A DNA stretch of 64,000 nucleotides from Amycolatopsis eburnea (GCF_003937945.1 NZ_RSEC01000032.1:434001-498000); one strand, 5' to 3'. Shown: positions 42,353 to 51,007, counted from the stretch's first letter. Notes: a model not told the origin generated them from the sequence alone. Numbers and translations are program-made.

Positions 42353-42368
42353 TCGAACATTTGTTCGA
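42353..42368. promoter_or_regulatory. LexA (SOS) box of the small unknown gene
   Basis: TCGAACATTTGTTCGA matches the TCGAACNNNNGTTCGA consensus at all twelve fixed positions. Its centre is about 27 bases upstream of GTG 42334 on the reverse strand; it lies downstream of pcrA. Confidence 0.92.
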
Positions 42369-42459
42369 TCACGGGGTCAGTTGTACCGGGTGGGTACGAC
42401 GATTCCGGCGGCGATCGCGGGGATCGCCGCCGGATTCACTCGTCCGGGTTGCGCGGAAG

Positions 42460-44871
42460 CTAGAGCTTCACCATCGGGACGCTGCCGATCAGCATCAGGC
42501 GGACCTTGCCCGCGGCGCCGAAGTCGATCGTCGCCGTCGCGCGGGGGCCGACGCCGTCGCAGGAGATCACCGTGCCGAGGCCGTACTTGTCGTGGCTGAC
42601 CCGGTCGCCGACGTCCAGCTTCAGCGCCACCGTGTCCTTCCAGCCCTTGCCGAACGACGGCGTGCCCGAAGACGACGGCGACGAAGTCCGCCTGCCGCCC
42701 CAGGTGGTCGCCGCGCGCGGGGTGCCGCGTGAGCCGCCGCCGAAGCCGAAGCCCGGGCTGGACGGTTCCAGGCGCCGCCAGTCGACGAGGTCCGGCGGCA
42801 GCTCGTCCAGGAACCGCGAAGCCGGGTTCATCGACGGCTGGCCCCACGCCGAACGCGTGATCGCGCGCGAGACGTACAGCCGCTTGCGCGCCCGCGTGAT
42901 CGCGACGTACGCGAGCCGCCGTTCCTCGGCCAGCTCCGTCGGGTCGCCCAGCGCCCGCATGTGCGGGAAGACGCCGTCCTCCCAGCCGGTGCAGAACACC
43001 ACGGGGTACTCCAGGCCCTTCGCGGTGTGCACGGTCATCAGCGTGACCACGCCCGCGCCGCCGTCGCCTTCCTCGCCACCGTCCGGCGAAGGCACCGAAT
43101 CGGCGTCCGCCACCAGCGAAACGCGCTCCAGGAACGCGGGCAGCGACCCCGGGGCCGGCACGCCGGGCTCCACGACCAGCTCGGCGTTCTCGTCCGCGGC
43201 GACCTCGGCGGTGATCTCGGTGAACTCGCGCGCGACCGTCACGAGCTCGTCGAGGTTCTCCACGCGCGTGTGGTCCTGCGGGTCTTCGGATTCTTCGAGT
43301 TCGATGCGGTAGCCGGTCTTTTCCAGCACGGCTTCGAGAACGTCGTGCACCTCGGCGCCCTGTTCGACCAGCAGCCCCAGTTCGTCGAGCAGCGCGACGA
43401 ACCCCTTGATCGCCTTGACCGAGCGCGGGTTCAGCAAGGGGATCTTGTCTTCCGTGGCGTCCCGCAGGGCCTGCGCGAAGGAGATCCGCTCGCGCTCGGC
43501 GTGCGTCGCCACGACGGCTTCGGCGCGGTCGCCGATGCCGCGCTTGGGCACGTTCAGCACGCGTCGCAGGCTGACCGTGTCCTCCGGGTTCGCCAGCACG
43601 CGCAGGTACGCGATCATGTCGCGGACTTCGCGCCGCTCGTAGAACCGCACGCCGCCGACGACCTTGTACGGCAGGCCGAGCCGGATGAAGATCTCTTCGA
43701 AGACGCGGGACTGGTTGTTGGTGCGGTAGAAGACGGCGACGTCGGAGTAGTCGGCTTCGCCCTTTTCGGCCAGCGAGTCGATTTCCCCGGCCACGAACGC
43801 GGCTTCGTCGTGGTCGTTGTCCGAGACGTAGCCGACGATCTTCTCGCCGTCGCCCGAATCCGTCCACAGCCGCTTCGCCCGGCGATTCGGGTTGCGCTCG
43901 ATCACGGCGTTGGCCGCGGACAGGATCGTCTGCGTGGAGCGGTAGTTCTGCTCCAGCAGGATGGTGTGCGCGTTCGGGAAGTCCCGCTCGAACTCCTCGA
44001 TGTTGCGGATCGTCGCGCCGCGGAAGGCGTAGATCGACTGGTCGGCGTCGCCGACCACGACCAGCTCGGCCGGCTCGACACCCGCTTCGTTCGGCGCCGT
44101 CCCGGCCAGCTCGCGGACCAGCGTGTACTGCGCGTGGTTCGTGTCCTGGTATTCGTCGACCAGCACGTGGCGGAACCGGCGCCGGTAGTACTCGGCGACG
44201 TCCGGGAACGCCTGCAGCAGCGAGACCGTGCGCATGATGAGGTCGTCGAAGTCGAAGGCGTTGGCCTGGTTGAGCCGCCGCTGGTACTCGGCGTAGACCT
44301 CGGCGACGCGGCGCTCGAGGTCGTTGCCCGCGTTCGCCGCCGCCGTCTCCGGGTCGGTGAGCTCGTTCTTCAGGTTCGAGATGTGCACGGCGAGCGTGCG
44401 CGCGGCGTACCGCTTCGGGTCGATGTCGAGGTCCCGCGCCACCAGGGTGATCAGCCGCTTGGTGTCGTCGGAGTCGTAGATGGAGAAGCTCGACGACATG
44501 TCGAGCGTTTTGGCTTCACGGCGCAGGATCCGCACGCACATCGAGTGGAACGTCGAGACCCACATGGCGTTCGCACGGCGCCCGACGAGCGCGGCGACGC
44601 GCTCGCGCATTTCGGCGGCCGCCTTGTTGGTGAACGTGATCGCCATGATTTCGCCCGGGTGCACGCGGCGTTGCCCGAGCAGGTAGGCGATCCGGCGGGT
44701 CAGCACCCGGGTCTTGCCCGATCCCGCGCCCGCCACCACCAGCAGCGGGCCACCGGCGTGGGTGACGGCTTCGCGCTGGGCGGGGTTGAGGTCGTCGAGC
44801 AGCTCGGCCTGCCCGCCGGCGGCGGGCTTGCGCGCAGGGGTCGCGGCGGGGAGATCGAAGAGGGTGTCCAT
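42460..44871 (-). CDS. pcrA: ATP-dependent DNA helicase UvrD1/PcrA
   Basis: SF1A 3'-5' helicase, 803 residues. LNPAQREAVTHAGGPLLVVAGAGSGKTRVLTRRIAYLL (Walker A), AITFTNKAAAEMRERV (motif Ia), VDEYQDTNHAQYTLV (Walker B), VVGDADQSIYAFRGA (motif III), LEQNYRST (IV), VTLMTVHTAKGLEYPVVF (V) and YVAITRARKRLYVS (VI) are all intact. A C-terminal extension ends in a KVRLMLIGSVPMVKL beta segment typical of PcrA RNA-polymerase-binding tails. It acts in excision repair and replication conflict resolution. The order beside chorismate mutase equals Rv0948c-Rv0949. Confidence 0.96.
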   Translation of the reverse strand: MDTLFDLPAATPARKPAAGGQAELLDDLNPAQREAVTHAGGPLLVVAGAGSGKTRVLTRRIAYLLGQRRVHPGEIMAITFTNKAAAEMRERVAALVGRRANAMWVSTFHSMCVRILRREAKTLDMSSSFSIYDSDDTKRLITLVARDLDIDPKRYAARTLAVHISNLKNELTDPETAAANAGNDLERRVAEVYAEYQRRLNQANAFDFDDLIMRTVSLLQAFPDVAEYYRRRFRHVLVDEYQDTNHAQYTLVRELAGTAPNEAGVEPAELVVVGDADQSIYAFRGATIRNIEEFERDFPNAHTILLEQNYRSTQTILSAANAVIERNPNRRAKRLWTDSGDGEKIVGYVSDNDHDEAAFVAGEIDSLAEKGEADYSDVAVFYRTNNQSRVFEEIFIRLGLPYKVVGGVRFYERREVRDMIAYLRVLANPEDTVSLRRVLNVPKRGIGDRAEAVVATHAERERISFAQALRDATEDKIPLLNPRSVKAIKGFVALLDELGLLVEQGAEVHDVLEAVLEKTGYRIELEESEDPQDHTRVENLDELVTVAREFTEITAEVAADENAELVVEPGVPAPGSLPAFLERVSLVADADSVPSPDGGEEGDGGAGVVTLMTVHTAKGLEYPVVFCTGWEDGVFPHMRALGDPTELAEERRLAYVAITRARKRLYVSRAITRSAWGQPSMNPASRFLDELPPDLVDWRRLEPSSPGFGFGGGSRGTPRAATTWGGRRTSSPSSSGTPSFGKGWKDTVALKLDVGDRVSHDKYGLGTVISCDGVGPRATATIDFGAAGKVRLMLIGSVPMVKL

Positions 44872-45007
44872 CGTCCGTCCACGCTACCCCGGGTGGGTGG
44901 AAGGGCGGCAGAGCGTGCCGACGCGGGCCGTCCGGTGTCGGGGTCGCTCGGGCGCGCGAGCGGCGGTGGTCGGGAGCGGGGCCGGTGCGGCCGGTCCGGT
45001 GGTCCGC

Positions 45008-45066
45008 GATGTCATGAAAGGGTCGTTCATGTCGTCTGGCGAGGTGAACGACCCTTTCATGACATC
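45008..45066. repeat. 22-bp perfect inverted repeat (hairpin/REP-like)
   Basis: Arms at 45008-45029 and 45045-45066 (core ATGAAAGGGTCGTTCA) pair perfectly with a 15-base loop. It lies between the divergent pcrA and DUF1707 genes, so it cannot be their terminator. It is notably less GC-rich than its surroundings. Confidence 0.85.
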
Positions 45067-45157
45067 CCTGTGGGGCCGGGTACCGCGCCGGGCGTAGCGG
45101 GGAATGTCGCCTGCCGCCCGACGCGCCGCCGCCTTCCCGCGCGGAGCATCGGTGGAC

Positions 45158-45583
45158 ATGAACGCACCGAACCCCGCCCGGCTCCGGGCCGCCGACGCCG
45201 ATCGCGAGCGCGTCGCGAAGACCGTCCAGACCGCCGGCTCCGAAGGCCGGCTCACCCTCGAAGAGGTCGAAGAGCGCCTCGCCCGCGTCTACGCCGCGCG
45301 GTACACCGACGAACTGGCCGCCCTCACCACCGATCTGCCCCGGCCCGCGCCGCCGCGGCCGGGGTTCCCGCTCACCCGGGACGCGCTGCGGCGGCACCCG
45401 GCGCTGCGCTTCCACCTCGCCGTCGTGGTCGCGCTGTCGGTGCTCGCCATCGTGCGGTGGGCGGTGCTCGGCGCCGGCTTCTTCTGGCCCGCCTTCCCGA
45501 TGTTCTGGCTCACCGTGAGCCTCGTGGTCCACGCGGGCGCGCGGTCGTTCCGGGAGCGCTCCGGTACCGCTGTGCCATACTGA
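45158..45583 (+). CDS. DUF1707 domain membrane protein
   Basis: A 141-residue protein. The N-terminal DUF1707 (LRAADADRERVAKTVQTAGSEGRLTLEEVEERLARVYAARYTDELAALTTDLP) is a small domain often found at the front of actinobacterial envelope proteins, followed by two spans (FHLAVVVALSVLAIVRWAVLGA; WPAFPMFWLTVSLVVHAGA). ATG 45158; GTG 45152 is in frame with a GGAG site. A CATACT -10 box for the next transcript lies inside its last codons. Confidence 0.82.
   Translation: MNAPNPARLRAADADRERVAKTVQTAGSEGRLTLEEVEERLARVYAARYTDELAALTTDLPRPAPPRPGFPLTRDALRRHPALRFHLAVVVALSVLAIVRWAVLGAGFFWPAFPMFWLTVSLVVHAGARSFRERSGTAVPY
45576..45581 (+). promoter_or_regulatory. -10 box for the chorismate mutase leader transcript
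   Basis: CATACT lies 6 nt before GTG 45588, so transcription is predicted to start at or next to that codon (leaderless peptide). No clear -35 was seen. Confidence 0.45.
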
Positions 45584-45587
45584 AGGC

Positions 45588-45650
45588 GTGCGGCACCACG
45601 CAGAGCGATTTTTTTACGGGACCCGGACTCCGGCTCCCGTGATCGCGTAG
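45588..45650 (+). CDS. Phe/Phe/Tyr leader peptide (attenuator)
   Basis: A 20-residue open frame, VRHHAERFFYGTRTPAPVIA then TAG. Consecutive Phe-Phe-Tyr codons (TTT TTT TAC, 45609-45617) lie exactly at the base of the first leader hairpin, upstream of a chorismate mutase gene whose product leads to Phe and Tyr. TTT Phe codons are rare in this genome. This is the design of a ribosome-mediated attenuator; not a functional protein. Confidence 0.7.
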   Translation: MRHHAERFFYGTRTPAPVIA

Positions 45651-45700
45651 TGCCACCACCGCCATCACCGCCAGCCCCGGAGTCCTCGGACCCGGGGCTG
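45616..45700 (+). promoter_or_regulatory. Transcription attenuator of chorismate mutase
   Basis: Hairpin 1 pairs ACGGGA (45616-45621) with TCCCGT (45635-45640) around CCGG/CCGG. The terminator-like hairpin pairs CAGCCCCGG (45672-45680) with CCGGGGCTG (45692-45700) and an inner GTC/GAC. GGACTCCGG in hairpin 1 (45625-45633) is exactly complementary to CCGGAGTCC (45677-45685) in the terminator, so the two are mutually exclusive. No U-run follows the terminator, as is usual in high-GC actinomycetes. Confidence 0.65.
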
Positions 45701-45750
45701 CTGCCGTCCCTGGGGCCGGGCGGGTCCGGGATTCGAGGAAGAGGTCCCCG

Positions 45751-46047
45751 ATGAACGCACACGCGACGAACGCCGACGGCCAGCCCGCCGAGCACACCAC
45801 CGCCGGTGAGGACATCTCGGCGCTCCGCGAGGAGATCGACTGGCTGGACAAGGAGATCCTCCGGCTGGTGAAACGCCGGGTGGAGGTGTCCAAGACGATC
45901 GGGGCCGCGCGGATGGCCGCCGGTGGCACGCGCATCGTCTACAACCGCGAGATGGACGTGCTCGCGCGCTACCGCGAACTCGGTCCGGACGGCCGCCAGC
46001 TCGCCATGGCGCTGCTCAACCTCGGCCGGGGCAGGCTCGGCCGGTAA
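45751..46047 (+). CDS. Chorismate mutase (AroQ-delta, Rv0948c type)
   Basis: Converts chorismate to prephenate, the branch to Phe and Tyr. A 98-residue all-helical AroQ protein: ISALREEIDWLDKEILRLVKRRVEVSKTIGAARMAAGGTRIVYNREMDVLARY (catalytic Arg and Lys in the first helix). It has the short delta-class size whose mycobacterial homologue works only in complex with DAHP synthase. The ATG has a GGAAGAGG site. Preceded by a Phe/Tyr leader attenuator. Confidence 0.93.
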   Translation: MNAHATNADGQPAEHTTAGEDISALREEIDWLDKEILRLVKRRVEVSKTIGAARMAAGGTRIVYNREMDVLARYRELGPDGRQLAMALLNLGRGRLGR

Positions 46048-46111
46048 CGGTTGGCCGAATTCGGGGACTTCCCGGAGGCACCGGTGGCCCCGGCACGGGC
46101 AGACTGGGGTC

Positions 46112-46429
46112 ATGGACTGGCTCGTGAACCTCATCGCCGTCATCGTCGCGCTCGCGAGCGTGCTGGCCGCGCTGGGCCATGTGGGGTATCTGGCGCTGCT
46201 GAACAGTGCGGCGGGCAAGCGCGGCGCGAGCGGCGCCCCGGTCGGGCAGTACGTCCGCAGCCGGTGGGCCATCGCCGGCGGGACCACCGCGGCTTCGTTG
46301 TTCGCCTGGTTGCTCACGGCCGGGGGAACGCCGCTCGACATCGTGGCGATCCTGATCGCGGGCGGTAGCGGTGTGGTGGCCACGAAGGCCCTGCAGTCCA
46401 CCCGGGATCGGTACCGCACGGGAGGCTGA
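46112..46429 (+). CDS. Small three-span membrane protein
   Basis: A 105-residue protein with spans at about residues 5-25 (LIAVIVALASVLAALGHVGYL), 50-70 (WAIAGGTTAASLFAWLLTAGG) and 74-92 (DIVAILIAGGSGVVATKAL), and a basic tail. Unrecognised. ATG 46112 is 6 nt downstream of CAGACT (46100-46105), suggesting a leaderless transcript separate from chorismate mutase. Confidence 0.72.
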   Translation: MDWLVNLIAVIVALASVLAALGHVGYLALLNSAAGKRGASGAPVGQYVRSRWAIAGGTTAASLFAWLLTAGGTPLDIVAILIAGGSGVVATKALQSTRDRYRTGG

Positions 46430-46763
46430 ATTCCCTGAGCCGGCTTGATGGCGCTGCGTGAAACTCCATAGCGTCACCTTCGCCCGATCGGTCGCGCCCG
46501 ACCGAGTGAAACCTCTGCAACTTGCAGGTTTGGGGGCGACTTTCGACACCGGATGCTTTTAGGGTTTACGTCGTGAGGACCCTTGCGTCTGGGTCGGGCG
46601 TTGCCCGCGGGACGCGCGGGGGCACCGGCCCCGCGCGTCCGCTGTCGCGTGCGCGTGCATCTGCGCAGGATTCCGAACGAGATTCCGCGCGTGAGGGTGC
46701 TCCTTTCGGGTCGTTCGGCCGCCGGACGGCGTCAGGACTCCTCCGCCGGGTGGTCGAGCCGAC
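46430..46763. other. Gene-free leader region before a membrane protein gene
   Basis: About 330 bases. A 12-bp perfect stem (46610-46621 with 46629-46640, GGACGCGCGGGG) with a 7-base loop may end the upstream transcript. The AT-richer part around 46500-46580 (CTTTTAGGGTTTACG) could contain the promoter of the next gene. The short frames here do not look coding. Confidence 0.35.
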
Positions 46764-48041
46764 ATGAGCAACGGCACGGAGTTCCACGGACGCGGCGCCG
46801 CTCCCGCGCACCCCGGACGGCACCGGCCCGGCGGCGCGGACGACTGGACGCCGCCGCTGCCGCCGCACCGCCCGGTGCGGCACCGCGCGACGCCGGTCGA
46901 CCCGCCGGTGTCCGGCTCGCTCCCGCTCCCCCAGCAAGGGGCACCGGGTCCCGGCGCACGGCCCTTTCGGCGGCAAGGCGGCCCCGGCCCCCTCCCGCAA
47001 CCGGGCGGCGGCTCGGTCTCGGGCTCGCTCCCGCTGCCCCAGCCGCGCGACGGGCGGCCGCTGTTCCCGGCCGCGCACGGCAGCCTCCCCCTCGACGCCG
47101 TCCAGGTCGGCTACGACGACTTCGAACCGGAACCCGCCGAGTCCCGCGCCGACCAGGCCGCGCGCCGCACCCGCGTCTCGCTGGCCGCGCCGAAGCCGCG
47201 CGCGGTCGACCTGGACGAAGACGACGTCCGCATCTACAGCGCGCCCCCGATCGACGGGCTGGGCGGCTTCACCATCGGCTCGGTGCCCGCGTCGGTGACG
47301 CCGCCGAAGACGTGGCGGAAGGCCGCCTGGTTCGCCACCGGCGCGTCCGGCGCCGTGGTCGTCGGGCTGCTGTGCGCCGGGTCCTTCCTGGTCGGGAAGC
47401 CGCCGGTGGACCAGGCCGTCCAAGGCTCGTGGCCCGGTTACCAGGGCGTGCCGACGGTCATCGACCCGACCGGCGAGCACCAGCCGGCTTCGGAAGGCGG
47501 TTCCGCGTCCGGCCCGGAGAGCTCGTCCCGGCCGGGGAACGACGACGCCGGCGCACGGAAGACCAGCGCCAACGGCGGCGCCGGGCCGGGCGACAGCTCG
47601 GCCTCCACCCCGGACAGCAGCACGTCCGACTCCTCGGGGACGACGTCCGGCACGACCACCACGCCGGCCCGCGCGCCGCAGAAACCGCCGGTCACGCCCG
47701 CGCAGCGGGAGACCCCGGTGAAACCGCCGTGGTGGTACTCCTTCCCGCCGGACGCCCAGACCATGGGCGACAACTCGGAGAAGTTCTTCAACACGGTCAC
47801 CACCGACCCCGCCTCGGCGTCGTCGGTGACCACCGGCGAGCTGCACGACCAGGGGCCGCAGGCGCTCGCGGAGCGGTACGCCGGCATCGCCTACTTCGAG
47901 GTCAAGAAGGTCAGCATCGACCAGCAACGCGGCGTCACGGTGAACACCGTCGAGGTCACCCACACGGACGGGACCAAGACGATCGAGCAACGCACGCTGA
48001 CGTTCGGCGACGGCGACAAGATCGCGGCTGACGGCCAGTAA
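46764..48041 (+). CDS. Single-span membrane protein with exported C-terminal domain
   Basis: A 425-residue unknown protein. Residues 1-180 are Pro/Gly/Arg-rich and cytosolic, with SVSGSLPLPQP-type repeats. One span (WFATGASGAVVVGLLCAGSFLVG, about 190-212) follows. Outside, a Ser/Thr/Gly-rich linker (about 235-305) leads to a compact domain (SEKFFNTVTTDPASASSVTTGELHD ... VSIDQQRGVTVNTVEVTHTDGTKTIEQRTLTFG), which looks NTF2/Cys-less ligand-type. The same architecture is found in the next gene; both precede a Ser/Thr kinase gene and may be its partners (inference). Confidence 0.7.
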   Translation: MSNGTEFHGRGAAPAHPGRHRPGGADDWTPPLPPHRPVRHRATPVDPPVSGSLPLPQQGAPGPGARPFRRQGGPGPLPQPGGGSVSGSLPLPQPRDGRPLFPAAHGSLPLDAVQVGYDDFEPEPAESRADQAARRTRVSLAAPKPRAVDLDEDDVRIYSAPPIDGLGGFTIGSVPASVTPPKTWRKAAWFATGASGAVVVGLLCAGSFLVGKPPVDQAVQGSWPGYQGVPTVIDPTGEHQPASEGGSASGPESSSRPGNDDAGARKTSANGGAGPGDSSASTPDSSTSDSSGTTSGTTTTPARAPQKPPVTPAQRETPVKPPWWYSFPPDAQTMGDNSEKFFNTVTTDPASASSVTTGELHDQGPQALAERYAGIAYFEVKKVSIDQQRGVTVNTVEVTHTDGTKTIEQRTLTFGDGDKIAADGQ

Positions 48042-48061
48042 CCGCACCTGCACGTGCGGTT
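48040..48061 (+). terminator. Hairpin at the end of the 46764 gene
   Basis: An 8-bp perfect stem AACCGCAC/GTGCGGTT with a 6-base loop, overlapping the stop codon. A second GCACGTGCGGT copy follows at about 48074, so the stem may be part of a small repeat. Confidence 0.45.
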
Positions 48062-48301
48062 CGCCCGTTCCGATGCACGTGCGGTGCGCCGAGCGGTTAT
48101 GCCTGGTCCGGGTGGGTGACATAAGCTGCCGCTCGTCGTATCGCGACGGCATTCCGGCGACAGAGCCTGGTGGTCGCCGTCCGCACAGGGTTACCTGACG
48201 ACAGCGGATCCGGAACCGGCCACGAGTCGGCCACCCGGACCAACGGAAGCCCCGCCGAACGGCGGAGTGACCGTCCCCGGAACCCCAGAGCGAGGACTTT
48301 C

Positions 48302-49159
48302 GTGCTTGATCGGCAGCGCACACGGCGGGAGACACCCCACGCCGTTCGCGTCGAGGACGTCATCCCGGCCGAGATTCTCGACGGCGTCGGTGACGCCGAC
48401 CGCGACTATCTCGAGCAGGTCTTCCGCGACCCGCAGAAGTTCCTGCCGCCGCGGCCGGAGCCGGTGCGCGAACCGGAGAAGGTCGAAGACGCCGGCGAGC
48501 CCGAAAGCCGCTTCGCCCGCCGCGCCAAGCTGACCGGTCTCGTCGCCGCGGGCGCGCTCGTCGCCGGCGCGGTCATCGCCGCGCCGATGCTGACCAGCTC
48601 GCACCGCGCGGTGTCCGCCGGCGGGCAGTCCACCCCGGCCGGCTTCAGCGGGGCCGCGGAGCTCGGCGGCCTCGCCGTCCCGCAGCACCAGGCCGGCGGC
48701 GGCACCCCGGCGCGTCCCGGGCAGTCGACGCAGGGCTCGCCGGCCGACGGCAGCTCGCCGACCGCCCAGACCACCGAGGGCTCGCGGCAGGAGACGGCGC
48801 CGGACACCGCCGAGCCGGTTCCGGACAAGGCGGCCGACGAGCGCAGCGCGAGCCGGAAGATCCAGGCGGTCAAGGACTTCTACGCGGCCATCGCGCGGGA
48901 CTCCTCGGGCGCGCTCGCGCTGCTGAGCCCCGACCTGGCGGGCGGCGCGGCCGGTGAACTCGTCCGCACCTGGAGCTCGATGGACGCCATCGACGTGCAG
49001 GAAGCCGACACGCAGATCAAGCCGGACGGCTCGATCCTCGCGGTCGCGACCCTGCACCGGCCGGACGGCGCGCTGGTGCGCGTCACCCAGCTGTTCCGGG
49101 TCGCCGACACCGGCGGGCTGATCACCGAAGCCGAGCTCGTCTCGGCCCAGTACATGTAG
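48302..49159 (+). CDS. Single-span membrane protein with NTF2-like exported domain
   Basis: A 285-residue unknown protein organised like the preceding one: cytosolic LDRQRTRRETPHAVRVEDVIPAEIL ... FLPPRPEPV, one span (KLTGLVAAGALVAGAVIAAPML, about 75-96), a Ser/Thr/Gln-rich linker, and a folded C-terminal part (IQAVKDFYAAIARDSSGALALLSPDLAGG ... TLHRPDGALVRVTQLFRVA) that resembles NTF2-like domains. GTG 48302 was chosen because the conserved-looking N-terminus begins there with GCGAGGAC upstream; the frame is open to 48170. Confidence 0.7.
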   Translation: MLDRQRTRRETPHAVRVEDVIPAEILDGVGDADRDYLEQVFRDPQKFLPPRPEPVREPEKVEDAGEPESRFARRAKLTGLVAAGALVAGAVIAAPMLTSSHRAVSAGGQSTPAGFSGAAELGGLAVPQHQAGGGTPARPGQSTQGSPADGSSPTAQTTEGSRQETAPDTAEPVPDKAADERSASRKIQAVKDFYAAIARDSSGALALLSPDLAGGAAGELVRTWSSMDAIDVQEADTQIKPDGSILAVATLHRPDGALVRVTQLFRVADTGGLITEAELVSAQYM

Positions 49160-49374
49160 CCCTCGGCGATCATCCCTTCACCCCTGGTTCAAGTGCCCGT
49201 GCCGGATTCGTGTGCGCAGAGTGAGCGCCTAGCCTTGTCACGGGCCGGTCTCGGAAAAGCCGGCACAGAGCCCACGACATGTGCATACGCTCCAGCGACG
49301 CGGTGTGTTCGTGGCCGCGTCACCAGGCACCTATCCTCACGCCCTGGTGAAGTCGGAGCCCAAAGGGAGGTCGC

Positions 49375-50991
49375 GTGAGCGACGAGGGTCGTCTGGTCGC
49401 CGATCGGTACCGCATCGTCGGCCGGATCGGCACGGGCGCGATGGGGGCCGTCTGGCAGGCGCACGACGAGGTCCTGGGCCGCACCGTGGCGATCAAGCAG
49501 CTCCTGCTCCAGCCGCACCTGGACGAGCACGACAAGGAAGACGCCCGGCAGCGCACCATGCGCGAGGGCCGGATCGCGGCGCGGCTGCACCACCCGAACG
49601 CGATTTCCGTCTTCGACGTCGTCACCGACGACAACGGCCAGCCCTGCCTGATCATGGAGTACCTCAACTCCACCAGCCTGGCCGCCGTGCTGCAGGAACG
49701 CCGCACGCTGCCGCCGACCGAGGTGGCGCGCATCGGCGCCCAGGTCGCCGCGGCGCTGCGCGAGGCGCACGCGGTCGGCATCGTCCACCGCGACATCAAG
49801 CCGGGCAACATCCTGCTCGCCGGCAACGGCACCGTGAAGATCACCGACTTCGGCATCTCCCGCGCCAAGGACGACGTCACCGTCACCAAGACCGGGATGA
49901 TCGCCGGCACGCCCGCCTACCTGGCCCCCGAGGTCGCCATCGGCGGCGACCCCGGCCCGGAGTCCGACGTCTTCTCCCTCGGCTCCACGCTCTACGCCGC
50001 GTGCGAGGGCCAGCCGCCGTTCGGGCTGTCGGAAAACACGCTGAGCCTGCTGCACGCGGTCGCGGCCGGGCAGATCAACCCGCCGCGCCAGTCCGGGCCG
50101 CTGGCCAGCGTGCTGGCCGTGCTGCTGCACCCGGACGTCGAGCACCGGCCGACCGCCGAGGAGTGCGAGGAGCTGCTCGCGGCCGTCGCCCGCGGCGAGA
50201 CGCCGCTCGGCGGCCCGGCGGAGGAGACGATGCTGGCGCCGTCCGCCGGCGTCCTCGGCGCGGCCGCCGTCGCCGACCCGAACGCGACCCAGATGTTCGA
50301 CGAGGTCCCCGCGGGCCACTCGGGCAGCCTGCTCGACGGGCAGGCGCCGACCCAGGCCGTCCCGTACTACGACGAGGACGACTACCCGGAGGGCACCGGC
50401 TACCCGGAGGACGACTACGACGGGTACGACCACTACCCCGAGGACAACCACCACGGCGGCGTCCCGCCCGGGCTGGCCGCGACCCGAGCGGTGCCGGTGC
50501 CGCCGCACGGCCAGGACCCGTACGCGGACGACCCGTACGACGACTACGACGACGAGCCGGCCCCGCCGCCCCCGCCGCGGCCCCGCCCGCAGCAGCGGCC
50601 CGAGGACGACGACGAGAAGCCCGGCGCGTGGAAGCGCCCGGCGATCATCGGCGGCGTCGTGGTCGTGGGCCTGGTCGCCCTCGTCGTCTGGCTGCTGAGC
50701 CCGAACAACCCGGAGGCGCCGGCCGCGCCGGTGTCGAGCAGCAAGCCGGCACCCGTCGCGACGTCGGAGTCGCTGCCGTCGACGACGGAGGTGCCGACCA
50801 GCACGGTCGAGCTGCCGTCGAGCACGGAGGAACCGACGACGTCGTCGAAGCGGACGAGCACGCGGGCCACCGAGCCGGAGCGGACCACGACTCCGAAGAC
50901 GACGACGCCCACGAAACCGACGGAGCCCTCCACGACTCCGACTACCCCCGAGTCGTCGGTCACGCCGACGAGCCCGACCGGCAACTCCTGA
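49375..50991 (+). CDS. Membrane-anchored serine/threonine protein kinase
   Basis: A 538-residue Hanks-type kinase. The active kinase domain (about 10-270) has GRIGTGAMGAVW, VAIK (Lys41), IVHRDIKPGN (Asp140, Asn145), TDFGISR and APE. The linker is rich in Pro/Asp/Tyr, one span (IIGGVVVVGLVALVVWLLSP) lies near 425-444, and the exported tail is nearly all Ser/Thr/Pro (STEVPTSTVELPSSTEEPTT), with no PASTA repeats. GTG 49375 follows an AAAGGGAGG site. A pseudokinase gene starts 16 bases after its stop. Confidence 0.94.
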   Translation: MSDEGRLVADRYRIVGRIGTGAMGAVWQAHDEVLGRTVAIKQLLLQPHLDEHDKEDARQRTMREGRIAARLHHPNAISVFDVVTDDNGQPCLIMEYLNSTSLAAVLQERRTLPPTEVARIGAQVAAALREAHAVGIVHRDIKPGNILLAGNGTVKITDFGISRAKDDVTVTKTGMIAGTPAYLAPEVAIGGDPGPESDVFSLGSTLYAACEGQPPFGLSENTLSLLHAVAAGQINPPRQSGPLASVLAVLLHPDVEHRPTAEECEELLAAVARGETPLGGPAEETMLAPSAGVLGAAAVADPNATQMFDEVPAGHSGSLLDGQAPTQAVPYYDEDDYPEGTGYPEDDYDGYDHYPEDNHHGGVPPGLAATRAVPVPPHGQDPYADDPYDDYDDEPAPPPPPRPRPQQRPEDDDEKPGAWKRPAIIGGVVVVGLVALVVWLLSPNNPEAPAAPVSSSKPAPVATSESLPSTTEVPTSTVELPSSTEEPTTSSKRTSTRATEPERTTTPKTTTPTKPTEPSTTPTTPESSVTPTSPTGNS

Positions 50992-51007
50992 CAGCCCGGG
51001 ATCCGAC

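Noticed and set aside
45584..45750. tRNA gene
   Set aside because: The hairpins do not form a cloverleaf; the leader peptide/attenuator model explains them.
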